Positions 27,578-36,769 of a stretch of 64,000 nucleotides of DNA are shown piece by piece. The DNA lies in contig CASIAN010000017.1 of NCBI GenBank assembly GCA_949372595.1, positions 25,911 through 89,910 on the forward strand. The letters run 5' to 3'. Source of the stretch: CPC320 sp002336405. Lineage in GTDB: Bacteria > Pseudomonadota > Alphaproteobacteria > Rhodobacterales > Rhodobacteraceae. The number at the start of each line of letters is the position of its first letter. The first letter of the stretch is position 1. The notes under the pieces were generated by a model. It searched no databases. It was not told where the DNA came from and was given only the letters and a program-made list of their open reading frames with translations. The position numbers and the translations under genes are program-made.

Positions 27578-28063
27578 TCAAAATGCGTCGGGCTGTGCTT
27601 CGCGCGCCATATGATCCAGCACCGCATTGACAAATTTCGTCTCTTTACTGTCAGGGAAAAAGGCCTGTGCCACCGCCACAAATTCGGCGATCACCACCTT
27701 TGGCGGTGTCTGCGTATGACCCATTTCGGCGCCACCGGCCCGAAACAGCGCCCGCAGTGTCGGGTCAATCCGCGCAATGGGCCATTTCGCCACCAGCGCC
27801 CGGTCAGTCATCTGATCAATCTGGGCCTGATAGGTCACAGCCGTCTCAACAAGATCACGGAATAGATCGACATCACCCTCAAGCATCTCATCGCCCTCAT
27901 AGACGGCACCAAAACGGTGATCGAGAAACTCCGCCACAACCGAGGTGGCAGATTGCGCCGCAGCCTCCATTTGAAACAGCGCTTGTACCGCATAAAGCCG
28001 CGCGGCCGATTTCATCTTGCGTTTCTGGTTCCCCGAAAGGGCCCCGGTCTTTGTTTGGGTCAT
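27578..28063 (-). CDS. nusB: Transcription antitermination factor NusB
   Basis: Binds boxA RNA with NusE/S10 during rRNA transcription. 161 residues, all-helical. The family pattern is present (KSAARLYAVQALFQMEAAAQ, ARIDPTLRALFRAGGAEM, VIAEFVAVAQAFF, KFVNAVLDHMA). The ATG at 28063 overlaps the ribH stop as ATGA, so ribB-ribH-nusB form one translationally coupled operon, the usual alphaproteobacterial order. Confidence 0.96.
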   Translation of the reverse strand: MTQTKTGALSGNQKRKMKSAARLYAVQALFQMEAAAQSATSVVAEFLDHRFGAVYEGDEMLEGDVDLFRDLVETAVTYQAQIDQMTDRALVAKWPIARIDPTLRALFRAGGAEMGHTQTPPKVVIAEFVAVAQAFFPDSKETKFVNAVLDHMAREAQPDAF

Positions 28064-28602
28064 GCTGTGCTGTTGCCGCTCGCTAACTGGGTCTCGTCGC
28101 TGGCCGGGCGAAACCCGATGCCTTTTCGCTGAGCGCCCCACTTACGGCTGAGCGCGATCAAATGCAAGGCCGCCGCTGCCGCACCGCCGCCTTTATTCTG
28201 TCTTGCAGGATCGGCACGCACCTCGGCCTGTGCCGTATTTTCCACCGTCAGGATGCCGTTGCCAATACACAAACCCTGTAGCCCCAGCTGTGAAAGCCCA
28301 CGGCTACTGTCGTGACACACCGTGTCATAATGGCTGGTTTCACCACGGATCACACAGCCCAAAGCCACATAACCGTCAAATTTTGACAGCCGTTCGGCAA
28401 TGCCGATTGCGGTGGGGATTTCCAGCGCGCCCGGCACCTCAACCTGCTCGACCTGACCACCGGCCGCAAGGATTTCAGCCGTCGCCCCCGCAATCAGCTG
28501 AGCGGCGATATCACCATAGTATGGGGCAACGACAATCAGTACTTTGACCGGTTTGGCAAACTCTGGTCGGGTCAAGCTGACATGCTGTTCGATATTGGCC
28601 AT
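28060..28602 (-). CDS. ribH: 6,7-dimethyl-8-ribityllumazine synthase
   Basis: Penultimate step of riboflavin synthesis. 180 residues with VPGALEIPTAIG, GCVIRGETSHYD and GLCIGNGILTVENTAQA. It shares one base with the ribB stop (TAATG) and four with nusB (ATGA). Confidence 0.97.
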   Translation of the reverse strand: MANIEQHVSLTRPEFAKPVKVLIVVAPYYGDIAAQLIAGATAEILAAGGQVEQVEVPGALEIPTAIGIAERLSKFDGYVALGCVIRGETSHYDTVCHDSSRGLSQLGLQGLCIGNGILTVENTAQAEVRADPARQNKGGGAAAAALHLIALSRKWGAQRKGIGFRPASDETQLASGNSTA

Positions 28603-29726
28603 TAAGACACCTCTGGTATTTTTCGGGTGGCGACAATTTCCAACCCATAGGCCTCAAGCCCAACAACTTTCGGGATCGGAGAATTGCTCAGCAGTTCCAG
28701 CTGCGACAAACCAAGGGAACTCAAAATCTGCGCGCCAAGACCGTATTGACGCAGTTTTGACGGCGACCCCGCAGCCGTATCGGCCATTTTTTGCCCCGTA
28801 TCACGTAGTAACACCACCACGCCGCGCCCCTCTTTGGCCACCGCGCGCATCGCATCTGCGAACTCGCCAGCGCGGCCCATTGCGCCAATACCGATCAAAT
28901 CGAGCATGGTATCAAGGGCGTGCATCCGCACCAAGACCGGACCGGGTGCAGATAAGTCGCCTTTACTGAGAACAATATGCTCATCCCCGTGGGTTTCATC
29001 CACATAGACCCGCATCAACCAGTCCCCACCGAACTCTGATACCACCTGACTTTCTGATTGCACCCGCACCAGATTGTCGTGGCGCCGTCGATAGGCGATC
29101 AAGTCGCTGATTGTACCAATTTTCAGCCCATGTTTTTGCGCAAAACTCACCAGTTCCGGCAGTCGCGACATGGTGCCGTCTTCGTTCATAATTTCGCAGA
29201 TGACACCTGAGGGGTTTAACCCCGCCAACCGGCTTAGATCCACCGCCGCTTCGGTGTGGCCTGCCCGGACCAAAACACCGCCATTGCGCGCCTGAAGTGG
29301 AAAAACATGACCCGGTGTGGCGATATCTTCGGCAGTCTTTGACGCATCGATCGCCACCGCCACAGTGCGTGCCCGATCATGAGCGGAGATGCCTGTTGTC
29401 ACCCCGTCACGAGCCTCAATCGACACCGTAAAAGCAGTCTCGTGGCGTGACGAGTTGCTGCTTGCCATTAGCGGCAGCCCCAGTGCTGCGATCCGGTCTT
29501 TGGGCAAAGTGAGACAAATCAAACCGCGGCCGTGTTTGGCCATAAAATTGATCGCATCTGGCGTGGCCATCTGAGCGGGGATTACCAGATCACCTTCATT
29601 TTCGCGATCTTCATGATCGACCAAAATAAACATCCGGCCATTGCGTGCATCGTCAATAATCTCTTCTACCGACGAAATCGCATCTTGCCAGTTCTCTTCC
29701 ACCTTGCCGGGCGTCTCGAAACCCAT
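28602..29726 (-). CDS. ribB: 3,4-dihydroxy-2-butanone-4-phosphate synthase with a degenerate RibA-like C-terminal domain
   Basis: Makes the four-carbon precursor of riboflavin. 374 residues. The RibB domain (about 15-210) has intact acidic motifs (LVDHEDRENEGDLVIPA) and RAGHTEAAVDLSRLAGL. The C-terminal half aligns with GTP cyclohydrolase II in layout but lacks the CxGx-S-CxC zinc cysteines: the region reads MHALDTMLDLIGIGAMGRAG, with no Cys. GTP cyclohydrolase II activity is therefore unlikely and another ribA must exist. ATG 29726 is chosen (GGAGAAC upstream); the open frame continues to 29942. Confidence 0.93.
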   Translation of the reverse strand: MGFETPGKVEENWQDAISSVEEIIDDARNGRMFILVDHEDRENEGDLVIPAQMATPDAINFMAKHGRGLICLTLPKDRIAALGLPLMASSNSSRHETAFTVSIEARDGVTTGISAHDRARTVAVAIDASKTAEDIATPGHVFPLQARNGGVLVRAGHTEAAVDLSRLAGLNPSGVICEIMNEDGTMSRLPELVSFAQKHGLKIGTISDLIAYRRRHDNLVRVQSESQVVSEFGGDWLMRVYVDETHGDEHIVLSKGDLSAPGPVLVRMHALDTMLDLIGIGAMGRAGEFADAMRAVAKEGRGVVVLLRDTGQKMADTAAGSPSKLRQYGLGAQILSSLGLSQLELLSNSPIPKVVGLEAYGLEIVATRKIPEVS

Positions 29727-29862
29727 TGCCTGTTCTCCAATTCTGATCTTGGCAGCCCATAAATATGCGCCTTGTCGGATGAGTGTAGAAAGCTTTACTG
29801 TCTGAGTGAAGACGGAAACCGTGCTCTGCGCACCACAAACCGTATGCAGGCCGGATACTTCC

Positions 29863-30672
29863 TTAATCAGCGTCCCCAGAGGGCTGTGACACGGCATGCG
29901 CCTGAGCGGCATATAAAGCAACAGCCGCGGCATTGGACACATTCAAAGAACCAAACCCAGCCGCATCCGCAATTTTAACCAATGCGTCGCAGGTCGTCTT
30001 GGTTTTTTCGCGCAAACCCGGCCCTTCCGCCCCAAGCACCAGCGCCACGGGCCGATCACGCCGACCTTCCAGCGCAGCTTCAATCGTGCCCGATGCTTCT
30101 CCATCCAGTCCCAAAACCAGATAGCCCATATTTTGCAGTTCAATAATTGCGTCAGCCAGATTGCGCACACGCAGGTAAGGCTGACGTTCCAGCGCGCCGC
30201 TGGCCGTTTTTGCCAAAGCGCCAGTTTCAGGGGCAGAGTTGCGCAATGTCGCAATCACCGCATTGGCGCCAAAAACTTCCGCTGAACGCAGAACCGCCCC
30301 GACATTATGTGGATCGGTCACCCGGTCGAGCAAAACAAGCCGCGGCGGCCGCGCCCCCTTTGGGATGGCAACATCCGCCAAGCTGCCCCAATTCAGCGCC
30401 TTAACTTCAAGTGCGGCCCCTTGATGCACCGATTGTGGATCCAGCGGCGCATCAAACCTGCGCGGATCGCAAATTTCAGGGGTCAATGCCGCAATCTCGA
30501 TCGCCTCATTGAGTTTATCTGCGGCATTCTTTGTCACCACAAGCCGCAGTTTAACCCGCTTTGGATTTACCAATGCATCGCGCACCGCGTGCAGACCAAA
30601 CAACCATACGGTCTCGGCCGCTGATGCGCGCTTGGCCTGTTCTTTTTCGATCACCCATGTGGGTTTTTTCAT
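29863..30672 (-). CDS. rlmB: TrmH/SpoU family rRNA 2'-O-methyltransferase (RlmB type)
   Basis: Methylates a guanosine ribose in 23S rRNA. 269 residues: N-terminal substrate-binding domain (ETVWLFGLHAVRDAL), then the knotted SPOUT domain with LVLLDRVTDPHNVGAVLRSA, VLGAEGPGLR and FGSLNVSNAAAVALY. The RlmB assignment rests on overall layout; other SpoU members are possible. It is upstream of the rib operon on the same strand. Confidence 0.92.
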   Translation of the reverse strand: MKKPTWVIEKEQAKRASAAETVWLFGLHAVRDALVNPKRVKLRLVVTKNAADKLNEAIEIAALTPEICDPRRFDAPLDPQSVHQGAALEVKALNWGSLADVAIPKGARPPRLVLLDRVTDPHNVGAVLRSAEVFGANAVIATLRNSAPETGALAKTASGALERQPYLRVRNLADAIIELQNMGYLVLGLDGEASGTIEAALEGRRDRPVALVLGAEGPGLREKTKTTCDALVKIADAAGFGSLNVSNAAAVALYAAQAHAVSQPSGDAD

Positions 30673-30807
30673 GATGTAGCAGCCTTATAGGTACCTGCGC
30701 ACCTAGATGCTCTGTTGATACGGCGGCTGCAAGGGATTTTCCGGTTGACGTGGGAAAAAGGCAACTGTAGTGACGCGTTTACAGCACGGCTGAAAAGCCA
30801 TGCACGT

Positions 30808-30891
30808 GGGCGACAGGCCGCAAGGTGTGGCAGGGGACTGTAACTCCCTCGCGGAGACGCACGCCTGGTTCGATTCCAGGGTCGCCCACCA
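30808..30891 (+). tRNA. tRNA-Tyr (anticodon GTA)
   Basis: 84 nt, type II with a long variable arm, CCA encoded. The acceptor GGGCGAC pairs with GTCGCCC, the anticodon loop CTGTAAC lies in GGGGA/TCCCT, and the T-arm is CCTGG-TTCGATT-CCAGG. Divergent from rlmB. Confidence 0.95.
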
Positions 30892-31668
30892 CTTTCCATT
30901 CATTAGGAAATTTGCGGGGGGATGCACGCTTTTGTTCAAAGCGTTTGTGCGCGTCATATTCGGCGACCCCAACTTTTGTTTCATTCTTGTGCCGTTCCGA
31001 CAGAACCAAACCCTGTTTCACCCCCGTATTTCAATGACAGGATAGCATTGTGACCACGCCAAAGGCCATGGCCACCAGCGGCCAACGCGTCATTGATGAC
31101 AAACGCAAAATTTGGATTTAAGAGCCAGATCATTGCGCCTTAAATCCGTCAAACGAGATGCCGCAAATGAACACCGAAGGCTCACGCAAGAAGTGCTGAA
31201 ATGATAAACACTTACCACCGCGCAGCGGCACACGCGCAATTTGTCGCGCACAGCTTGCGCCGGCAACGCCGTATTTTTCGGTTTTTTTTGAGACATTGGT
31301 AATCTGCGCAAAAAATTATGCTTGCAGCGCGATTACAAATAATCTTGCGCAAAACAGCAATTTTTGCATATACATTGCGGGTGCGCGCCGCCAAACGATA
31401 GGGCTTTCAATCCCTACATACTGCGCTTGGGCACAGTACGCCCAAAAGTCGCTTGGCTCTTTTGACGTTCGCTGTCACAAAGACAAATAGCGATCCTACG
31501 GCTCCACTTGATATTGCATATCTAACCCTACATATCGCCCCTAGCGAGATAAACAAAAAATAAGCATGGCGATTTCCCAAAAAAACCGTCCTTGAAAAGC
31601 GATGAACAAAGAAAAGTAGGAGGTATTGGCATACCGAACCTCCGCAGGAAAATGAACGAAAATACCTC
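30892..31668. other. Intergenic region without a recognised gene
   Basis: 777 bases between tRNA-Tyr and the MATE gene. All open frames are short, overlapping and without family resemblance. A C/G-rich stretch followed by T-runs (about 31255-31290) could end the tRNA transcript, but the stem is weak. AGTAGGAGGTATTGG near 31615-31629 carries a ribosome-site-like AGGAGG but is too far from the MATE start to serve it. Confidence 0.5.
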
Positions 31669-33057
31669 ATGAAAAAAGATGATTTGACGACAGGTCCGAT
31701 GGCCTCGCATTTTCGTACGCTTGCCGTGCCAGCCGCTTTTGGGATGCTATTTACGACACTTTATAACGTGGTAGATGTCTATTACGCAGGCCTGCTTTCA
31801 ACAGAAGCACAGGCCGGGCTTGCAATAGGCTACCAAGCATTTTTCATCCTGATGGCGGTGGGATTCGGCCTCAGCTCGGCACTCAGCACCCTTGTCAGCA
31901 ATGCCAAAGGCAGCGGCGATGACGCCGAGGCCCAGCGCTATGTGGTGCAAGGCTTAGCGTTCGGCGTGGGTATCACCGCATCATGCATGATAATTGGCTG
32001 GTTCCTTGGGCCGGTACTGATCATCTTGGTCTCAGAACCCGGGGCGTATCGCGACGCGGCGCTGGGATATTTTCATTGGCTTATTTTTGCTTTGCCCGGA
32101 TTTTTACTGGCTTATGGCGGCAACGGGATCTTACAGGCGCACGGCGACAGTCGTAGCATGCAACGCGCCCTTATGGTGGCGTTTGTGGCCAACATTGGGC
32201 TCAATCCTCTATTCATGTTTGGCCTGCCCGACTTTTGGTCTGGCATGGGGTTCAATGGTATCGCCGCAGCCACCATCATCAGCCAAACTGGCGTCATGGT
32301 CTATATTGTGGTCCGAATCTTTCGGCTTGAGATTATGCAGTCTGTTTCGATCGCCGCTTTCCGACCTGACAAAGACAGCTTTAAAAAGATTTTTGAACAG
32401 CTGTTGCCTGCCAGCTCGGCAATTATGGTCATGTTCGTATCCGGTTTCGTCGTTCAGTTTGCTCTCAAGACCTTTGGTGGCCATGCGGTTGCAGCTTACG
32501 GTGTTGCTTTGAGAATAGAACAGATCTTTTTGTTGCCAGTTCTTGGTATGACGGGCGCACTCTTGCCAATTGCAGGGCAGAACTTTGGCGCCCAAAAATA
32601 TGACCGCGTGCGCGAAGCTTTAAAATATTGTTGGGCTGCCGGCTTTGTGATGACTGCGGTTGCGACGCCCATTTTATTGTTTGGTGGCAGCTTTGCGATG
32701 GCACTGTTCAGCACTGATCCCGATGTTATTCGCGCCGGCAGCAGCTATCTGCGCGTCGACGCTTTTTTATTCCCAATCTATATGATGCTTTTTTCGATAA
32801 ACTCACTGTTACAAGCGTTTAAACAGGCAATTTGGACACTGTGGATCAGCATCTACCGCCAAGGGTTTGCTGTGGCATTTTTTATTTGGGTGTTCATAAG
32901 CTTCACAGATTTTGGCGTGCAGGGCGTTTGGTTTGGCATTGCCACGGCAGTAACAAGCGGTTGGGTACTGTCTCTTATCATCGTCCGAAACGTCGCCAGA
33001 AAACAGATTGGCGGCTTGCTGCCTACGGCTCTGGCAAGCCCGCCCCAAAATGTCTAA
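31669..33057 (+). CDS. MATE family efflux transporter
   Basis: 462 residues, about 12 transmembrane helices. MATE landmarks are visible: an N-terminal GPMASHFRTLAVPAAFGMLF, the helix TLYNVVDVYYAGLLS, and the helix 7-8 region GHAVAAYGVALRIEQIFLLP followed by AQKYDRVREALKYCW. It exports cationic or metabolite-like substrates with Na+ or H+; the substrate is not predictable. Confidence 0.92.
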   Translation: MKKDDLTTGPMASHFRTLAVPAAFGMLFTTLYNVVDVYYAGLLSTEAQAGLAIGYQAFFILMAVGFGLSSALSTLVSNAKGSGDDAEAQRYVVQGLAFGVGITASCMIIGWFLGPVLIILVSEPGAYRDAALGYFHWLIFALPGFLLAYGGNGILQAHGDSRSMQRALMVAFVANIGLNPLFMFGLPDFWSGMGFNGIAAATIISQTGVMVYIVVRIFRLEIMQSVSIAAFRPDKDSFKKIFEQLLPASSAIMVMFVSGFVVQFALKTFGGHAVAAYGVALRIEQIFLLPVLGMTGALLPIAGQNFGAQKYDRVREALKYCWAAGFVMTAVATPILLFGGSFAMALFSTDPDVIRAGSSYLRVDAFLFPIYMMLFSINSLLQAFKQAIWTLWISIYRQGFAVAFFIWVFISFTDFGVQGVWFGIATAVTSGWVLSLIIVRNVARKQIGGLLPTALASPPQNV

Positions 33058-33385
33058 GCCGCCAGAACAGAAGATTTCGCCCGATTGCGAAGGAAGGCTC
33101 GCACAATCTCACCCGATCTGCACCATCACATCGGACCAAATAGAAGATGTTGCGCGCGCTTCGCGCAATGGGTCACGGCCGTGCTCAGGCACCAGTGCCC
33201 GCGTTATAGTCATGGGCGCATCACAGGACGAACATTAAGATAGAAAAGACACACACAAACGCCTTCATTCCCCGAATGCTTTATCATTTGATTATTTCAA
33301 TAGCCCGTATGGCCGATGTGTTTTGTACTTGGTTGCATTGATCGCATTTTGAGCTATTTTCCAACAAAACATGCGCGAGACTTAA
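33058..33385. other. Intergenic region
   Basis: 328 bases between the MATE gene and the small-protein pair. No gene is recognised. A reasonable place for the promoter of the 33386-33727 unit. Confidence 0.5.
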
Positions 33386-33532
33386 ATGAACAACACTCCA
33401 GAGACACCCAACCAAGACGAGCCCGCACCTAAGAAAAAGTCTGATGCAGCGATGAGCGGGATGGTCGCGACCTATGCGCTGTTATTCGCCTTCGCCTTTA
33501 CTGCTATTATTGTTTGGATTTCAGCCGGTTAG
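33386..33532 (+). CDS. Small single-pass membrane protein (48 residues)
   Basis: The ATG at 33386 opens a frame of 48 codons: a charged N-terminus (MNNTPETPNQDEPAPKKKSD) and one membrane helix at about residues 28-46 (ATYALLFAFAFTAIIVWISA). The stop lies 6 bases before the next small gene, so both are probably one transcript. Function unknown. Confidence 0.6.
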   Translation: MNNTPETPNQDEPAPKKKSDAAMSGMVATYALLFAFAFTAIIVWISAG

Positions 33533-33538
33533 GGTAGA

Positions 33539-33727
33539 ATGGATAATCACAGCCATCCTGGCAACGCAAACCGGCCACGCTGCCCAAGGTGTCAATCGCC
33601 CTTGACCACTGTTGTCGTTCACGGACATGAGCAATGCGTCATTTGCAAATCCAATATCTTCGAATGCTGTTCAGGCGATACCTGTGAGACAGACCATAAT
33701 TTGTCTTTGGGGTACAGCAGGACATAA
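33539..33727 (+). CDS. Small zinc-ribbon-like protein (62 residues)
   Basis: Seven cysteines lie in pairs: RCPRCQSPL, QCVICKSN, then ECCSGDTCE. The first four form a C-x2-C ... C-x2-C zinc ribbon; the last three could bind a second metal. It starts 6 bases after the small membrane protein gene. Function unknown. Confidence 0.7.
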   Translation: MDNHSHPGNANRPRCPRCQSPLTTVVVHGHEQCVICKSNIFECCSGDTCETDHNLSLGYSRT

Positions 33728-33834
33728 TATAGCGCAATTGATCCCGCATGGGCCGCGTCTTATTCAACCTGTCGCCCTGAGCCCTTTGGGTTACAACCAA
33801 GCTTGGTAGCTGTCGCCAATGGCAGCTAAAGCGA

Positions 33835-34473
33835 TCAAAAAGTGGTCATGATTTTATTCAATGACTTTTTAATTTTGGCAACTTTTGGCACTTTTGCATC
33901 AGGATTGGCACGACCAACGGCAATAATCGCTACAGGCGTTTCAGAACTGGGACGCTCAAGCAGGTTATTTAAAAACTTCATCGGGTTTGGCATATGGGTC
34001 AAAGCCACAAGTCCCGCGTGATGCAGCGCTGAAATGAGAAAGCCGCTTGCAATGCCTCCACTTTCAGGAACATGGAAATTTTTTTATTTGGTGCCATCTT
34101 CAAACGCGCGCCACCGCTGCGCAAAAACCACGATCAACCAAGGCGCAACGGTCAAATGTGGCCGGTCCGCGTCGGTTCCGAGAGGTTCGAGTGCTTTTAT
34201 CCATTCATCGCCACCTCCACCCTCATAAAGTTTTTTTCTCTTTTTTTCTGCAGCAACCCGTATCTGATGTTTAATTTCCGGGTCTGAAATTGCAACAAAA
34301 TGCCGCGGCTGATGGTTGGCGCCCGAAGGCGCAGTACCGGCGGTGCGGATACAGGCTTGTATAATGGCCTTGGGAACGGGCTGGCCGTTAAAATATCAGA
34401 CACTATGGCGTCGCTTCAAGCGGTCTTAGTAAACCTGAGCTTCGCACAGCATCTCTTGGTTACTGCGTGACAT
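33835..34473 (-). pseudogene. Nitroreductase family gene with three in-frame stop codons
   Basis: One minus-strand frame reads through as a full nitroreductase of the BluB/deiodinase-like branch: LKRRHSV, QACIRTAGTAPSGANHQPRH, EWIKALEPLGTDADRPHL, APWLIVVFAQRW, HVPESGGIASGFLISALHHA, GLVALTHMPNPMKFLNNLLE. It is interrupted by TAA at 34426-34428, TGA at 34396-34398 and TAA at 34084-34086. No frameshift is needed. The start is not certain; the readable frame extends a little past 34473 (AYETLDLPGH). Confidence 0.88.
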
Positions 34474-34921
34474 GTGACCCGGAAGATCAAGTGTCTCATA
34501 GGCGATTTTTTTCCCGTGAAAACACTCTCACCTCCTGCAAGAATTATGGCCGTAATCCACATCGTAAACTGGGCCACAACCCCGCATAATAGGAAATTAC
34601 AGTTATCATGGAAATTAAACCCAAAAAATGCAACAAACAAAAGCGCTGCGCGATCCTGACTCAAAACTTTAAAATCGAGCTGACGATACCCGCACGATAT
34701 GTCTTTTATCAATAAACAACTAGAATCACATATTCGTTGGTTTCAAAAGTGCTAGATAAACACTGCGATTAACACTACAAAAAATCCGCTGTGAGATGAG
34801 AAACTCCCGAATAGATTGCAGCACACACTGTAAAACGCCAGCTTTGGTATTTTCCAAAAACCTATGTATGACATAATCTTTGCAATACCAAGAAGCCATT
34901 ACCGCCACTGTGGAGTGACCA
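34474..34921. other. Intergenic region
   Basis: About 450 bases. A minus-strand open frame (34416-34712) contains hydrophobic stretches but no recognised family and overlaps the nitroreductase relic. Probably decayed sequence. Confidence 0.4.
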
Positions 34922-35572
34922 ATGACCCAAGACCGCAAAACCACGTCTGCGCAGCAACAGATGCAGCCACCCGCTAAAGCTTTGTTAGAACCGGCACCTA
35001 GATCAAACGGCGACAGTCAACTGTTTGACGGTGATGAAACTATGTTCAAACAGCACGTCTCAGGGCTCAAAATTTACGGTGAATATGGTGTGGGGCGCTC
35101 GACAGAATGGCTTTTTCGCACCACAGACGCACAGATTTACAGCATCGATTCTGACGCTCGGTGGGTAAAGTCTGTCCAGCAGAATTGTCAGTACAGTGAC
35201 CGGCTACACCTGCAGTATTGTGACGTTGGCCCCGTTGGCGATTGGGGGTGGCCACTGGATGACGCAGGCCGTGACAATTATGCGCGCTATACCAATGCTT
35301 GGTGGCGCGACGGCATCAAGCCCGATTTGGTCCTGATCGATGGCCGCTTTCGTGTCTGTTGTTTTTTAACGTCCCTTAAATATGCAAAGACCGGTACAAA
35401 GATTATTTTCGATGACTATTTCAACCGACCCGAATATCATTTGGTCGAAGAGTTTTTGAAGCCGACTGAGGCATGTGGCCGTCAGGCGCTGTTTGTCAAA
35501 ACCAACGGTGCAGACCAAACAGGCGCAGAACTGGATCGTGTCATCGATCACTTTCAATTCGTAAAAGAGTGA
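34922..35572 (+). CDS. Methyltransferase-fold protein of unknown function
   Basis: 216 residues. Residues 49-80 read LKIYGEYGVGRSTEWL and then AQIYSIDSDARWV, like motifs I and II of class I methyltransferases, followed by PDLVLIDGRF and TKIIFDDYF. Motif I is altered (GEYGVGRST in place of a classical GxGxG), so S-adenosylmethionine binding is uncertain. The first 40 residues (Gln-rich) may not all be translated. It stands alone between decayed sequence and pyrC. Confidence 0.7.
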   Translation: MTQDRKTTSAQQQMQPPAKALLEPAPRSNGDSQLFDGDETMFKQHVSGLKIYGEYGVGRSTEWLFRTTDAQIYSIDSDARWVKSVQQNCQYSDRLHLQYCDVGPVGDWGWPLDDAGRDNYARYTNAWWRDGIKPDLVLIDGRFRVCCFLTSLKYAKTGTKIIFDDYFNRPEYHLVEEFLKPTEACGRQALFVKTNGADQTGAELDRVIDHFQFVKE

Positions 35573-35649
35573 CCTTGTACCGCCCGCTGCCGGTCTGCAG
35601 CTGATTTGGCCTCTGGCATTTATCTCAAAGACTGTGTAACCGATCCAGC

Positions 35650-36690
35650 ATGATTACATCTCTGACAATACGCCGCGCCGATGATTGGCATCTGCATCTG
35701 CGCGATGGGGCAATGCTGCCCGCCGTGCTGGCCGAAACTGTCCGTCACTTCAGCCGCGCAATCATTATGCCCAATCTCATGCCACCCGTGACAACCGGCG
35801 CACAGGCCGCAGCTTACCGCGACAGAATTTTGGCTGCCCTGCCCGAAGGTCAGACTTTTGAGCCGCTGATGACGCTCTATCTCACCGAGGATACCGACCT
35901 TGACGACCTGACAGCGGCCCATGCAAGTGGCTTGATCAAAGCCGTCAAATTATACCCCGCGGGTGCGACCACCAATTCCGCCTCAGGGGTACATAACTTT
36001 GAGACCATTCGCCCGGTTCTTGAGCGTATGGCCGAGATTGGCTGCCCATTATGTGTGCACGGCGAAGTCACGGATCCAGAGGTTGATATCTTTGACCGCG
36101 AGGCCGTTTTTATAGATCGCGTGCTGACACCGCTGCGCCGTGCCACCCCCGAATTGCGGGTAATCATGGAACATATCACCACCTCGGACGCAGTTGAATA
36201 CGTCAAGGGCGAGACCAGTAATTTGGCCGCCACCGTGACCACGCACCACTTGATGATCAACCGCAACCACATTCTGGCCGGCGGCATAAAACCGCATTAC
36301 TACTGCTTGCCGGTGGCGAAACGCGAAACCCACAGGCTGGCCCTGCGCTCAGCAGTGACATCTGGCAATGCAAAGTTTTTCCTCGGCACGGATAGCGCCC
36401 CACATGTGGATGCCGCAAAAGAACAGGCCTGCGGTTGCGCTGGATGTTTCACTGCCACCAACACAATGGCCATTCTGGCACATGTGTTCGAACAAGAAGC
36501 CGCGCTTGACCATCTAGAGGCCTTCACCTCACGCAATGGTCCGGCCTTCTACGGCTTGCCAATAAATACCGAAACCATAACCCTAATCAAGGGCGAAGTG
36601 GTACAGTTCCCCAAAAAGATCGCCTCAGAAGACGGCCCGATAACAGTGTTCGACCCCGGCGTCGACATTCACTGGCAGGTCAAAGAATGA
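35650..36690 (+). CDS. pyrC: Dihydroorotase (class II)
   Basis: Third step of pyrimidine synthesis. 346 residues of the short, PyrC (E. coli-like) class: metal motif DDWHLHLRDG (His14, His16), the carboxylated Lys in AVKLYPAGATTNS, and FLGTDSAPH with the catalytic Asp. pyrE follows after 79 bases. Confidence 0.97.
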   Translation: MITSLTIRRADDWHLHLRDGAMLPAVLAETVRHFSRAIIMPNLMPPVTTGAQAAAYRDRILAALPEGQTFEPLMTLYLTEDTDLDDLTAAHASGLIKAVKLYPAGATTNSASGVHNFETIRPVLERMAEIGCPLCVHGEVTDPEVDIFDREAVFIDRVLTPLRRATPELRVIMEHITTSDAVEYVKGETSNLAATVTTHHLMINRNHILAGGIKPHYYCLPVAKRETHRLALRSAVTSGNAKFFLGTDSAPHVDAAKEQACGCAGCFTATNTMAILAHVFEQEAALDHLEAFTSRNGPAFYGLPINTETITLIKGEVVQFPKKIASEDGPITVFDPGVDIHWQVKE

Positions 36691-36769
36691 TCTCATATCC
36701 CACCGCCATCATCTTGCGCCCCACAACAAACTGCACCCGCTGCCACATCCTTTCAAGAAAGGGCCCAAA

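Noticed and set aside
30779..31021. Minus-strand open frame reading GDPGIEPGVRLREGVTVPCH and similar
   Set aside because: It is antisense to tRNA-Tyr; such frames are commonly misannotated as hypothetical proteins next to tRNA genes.
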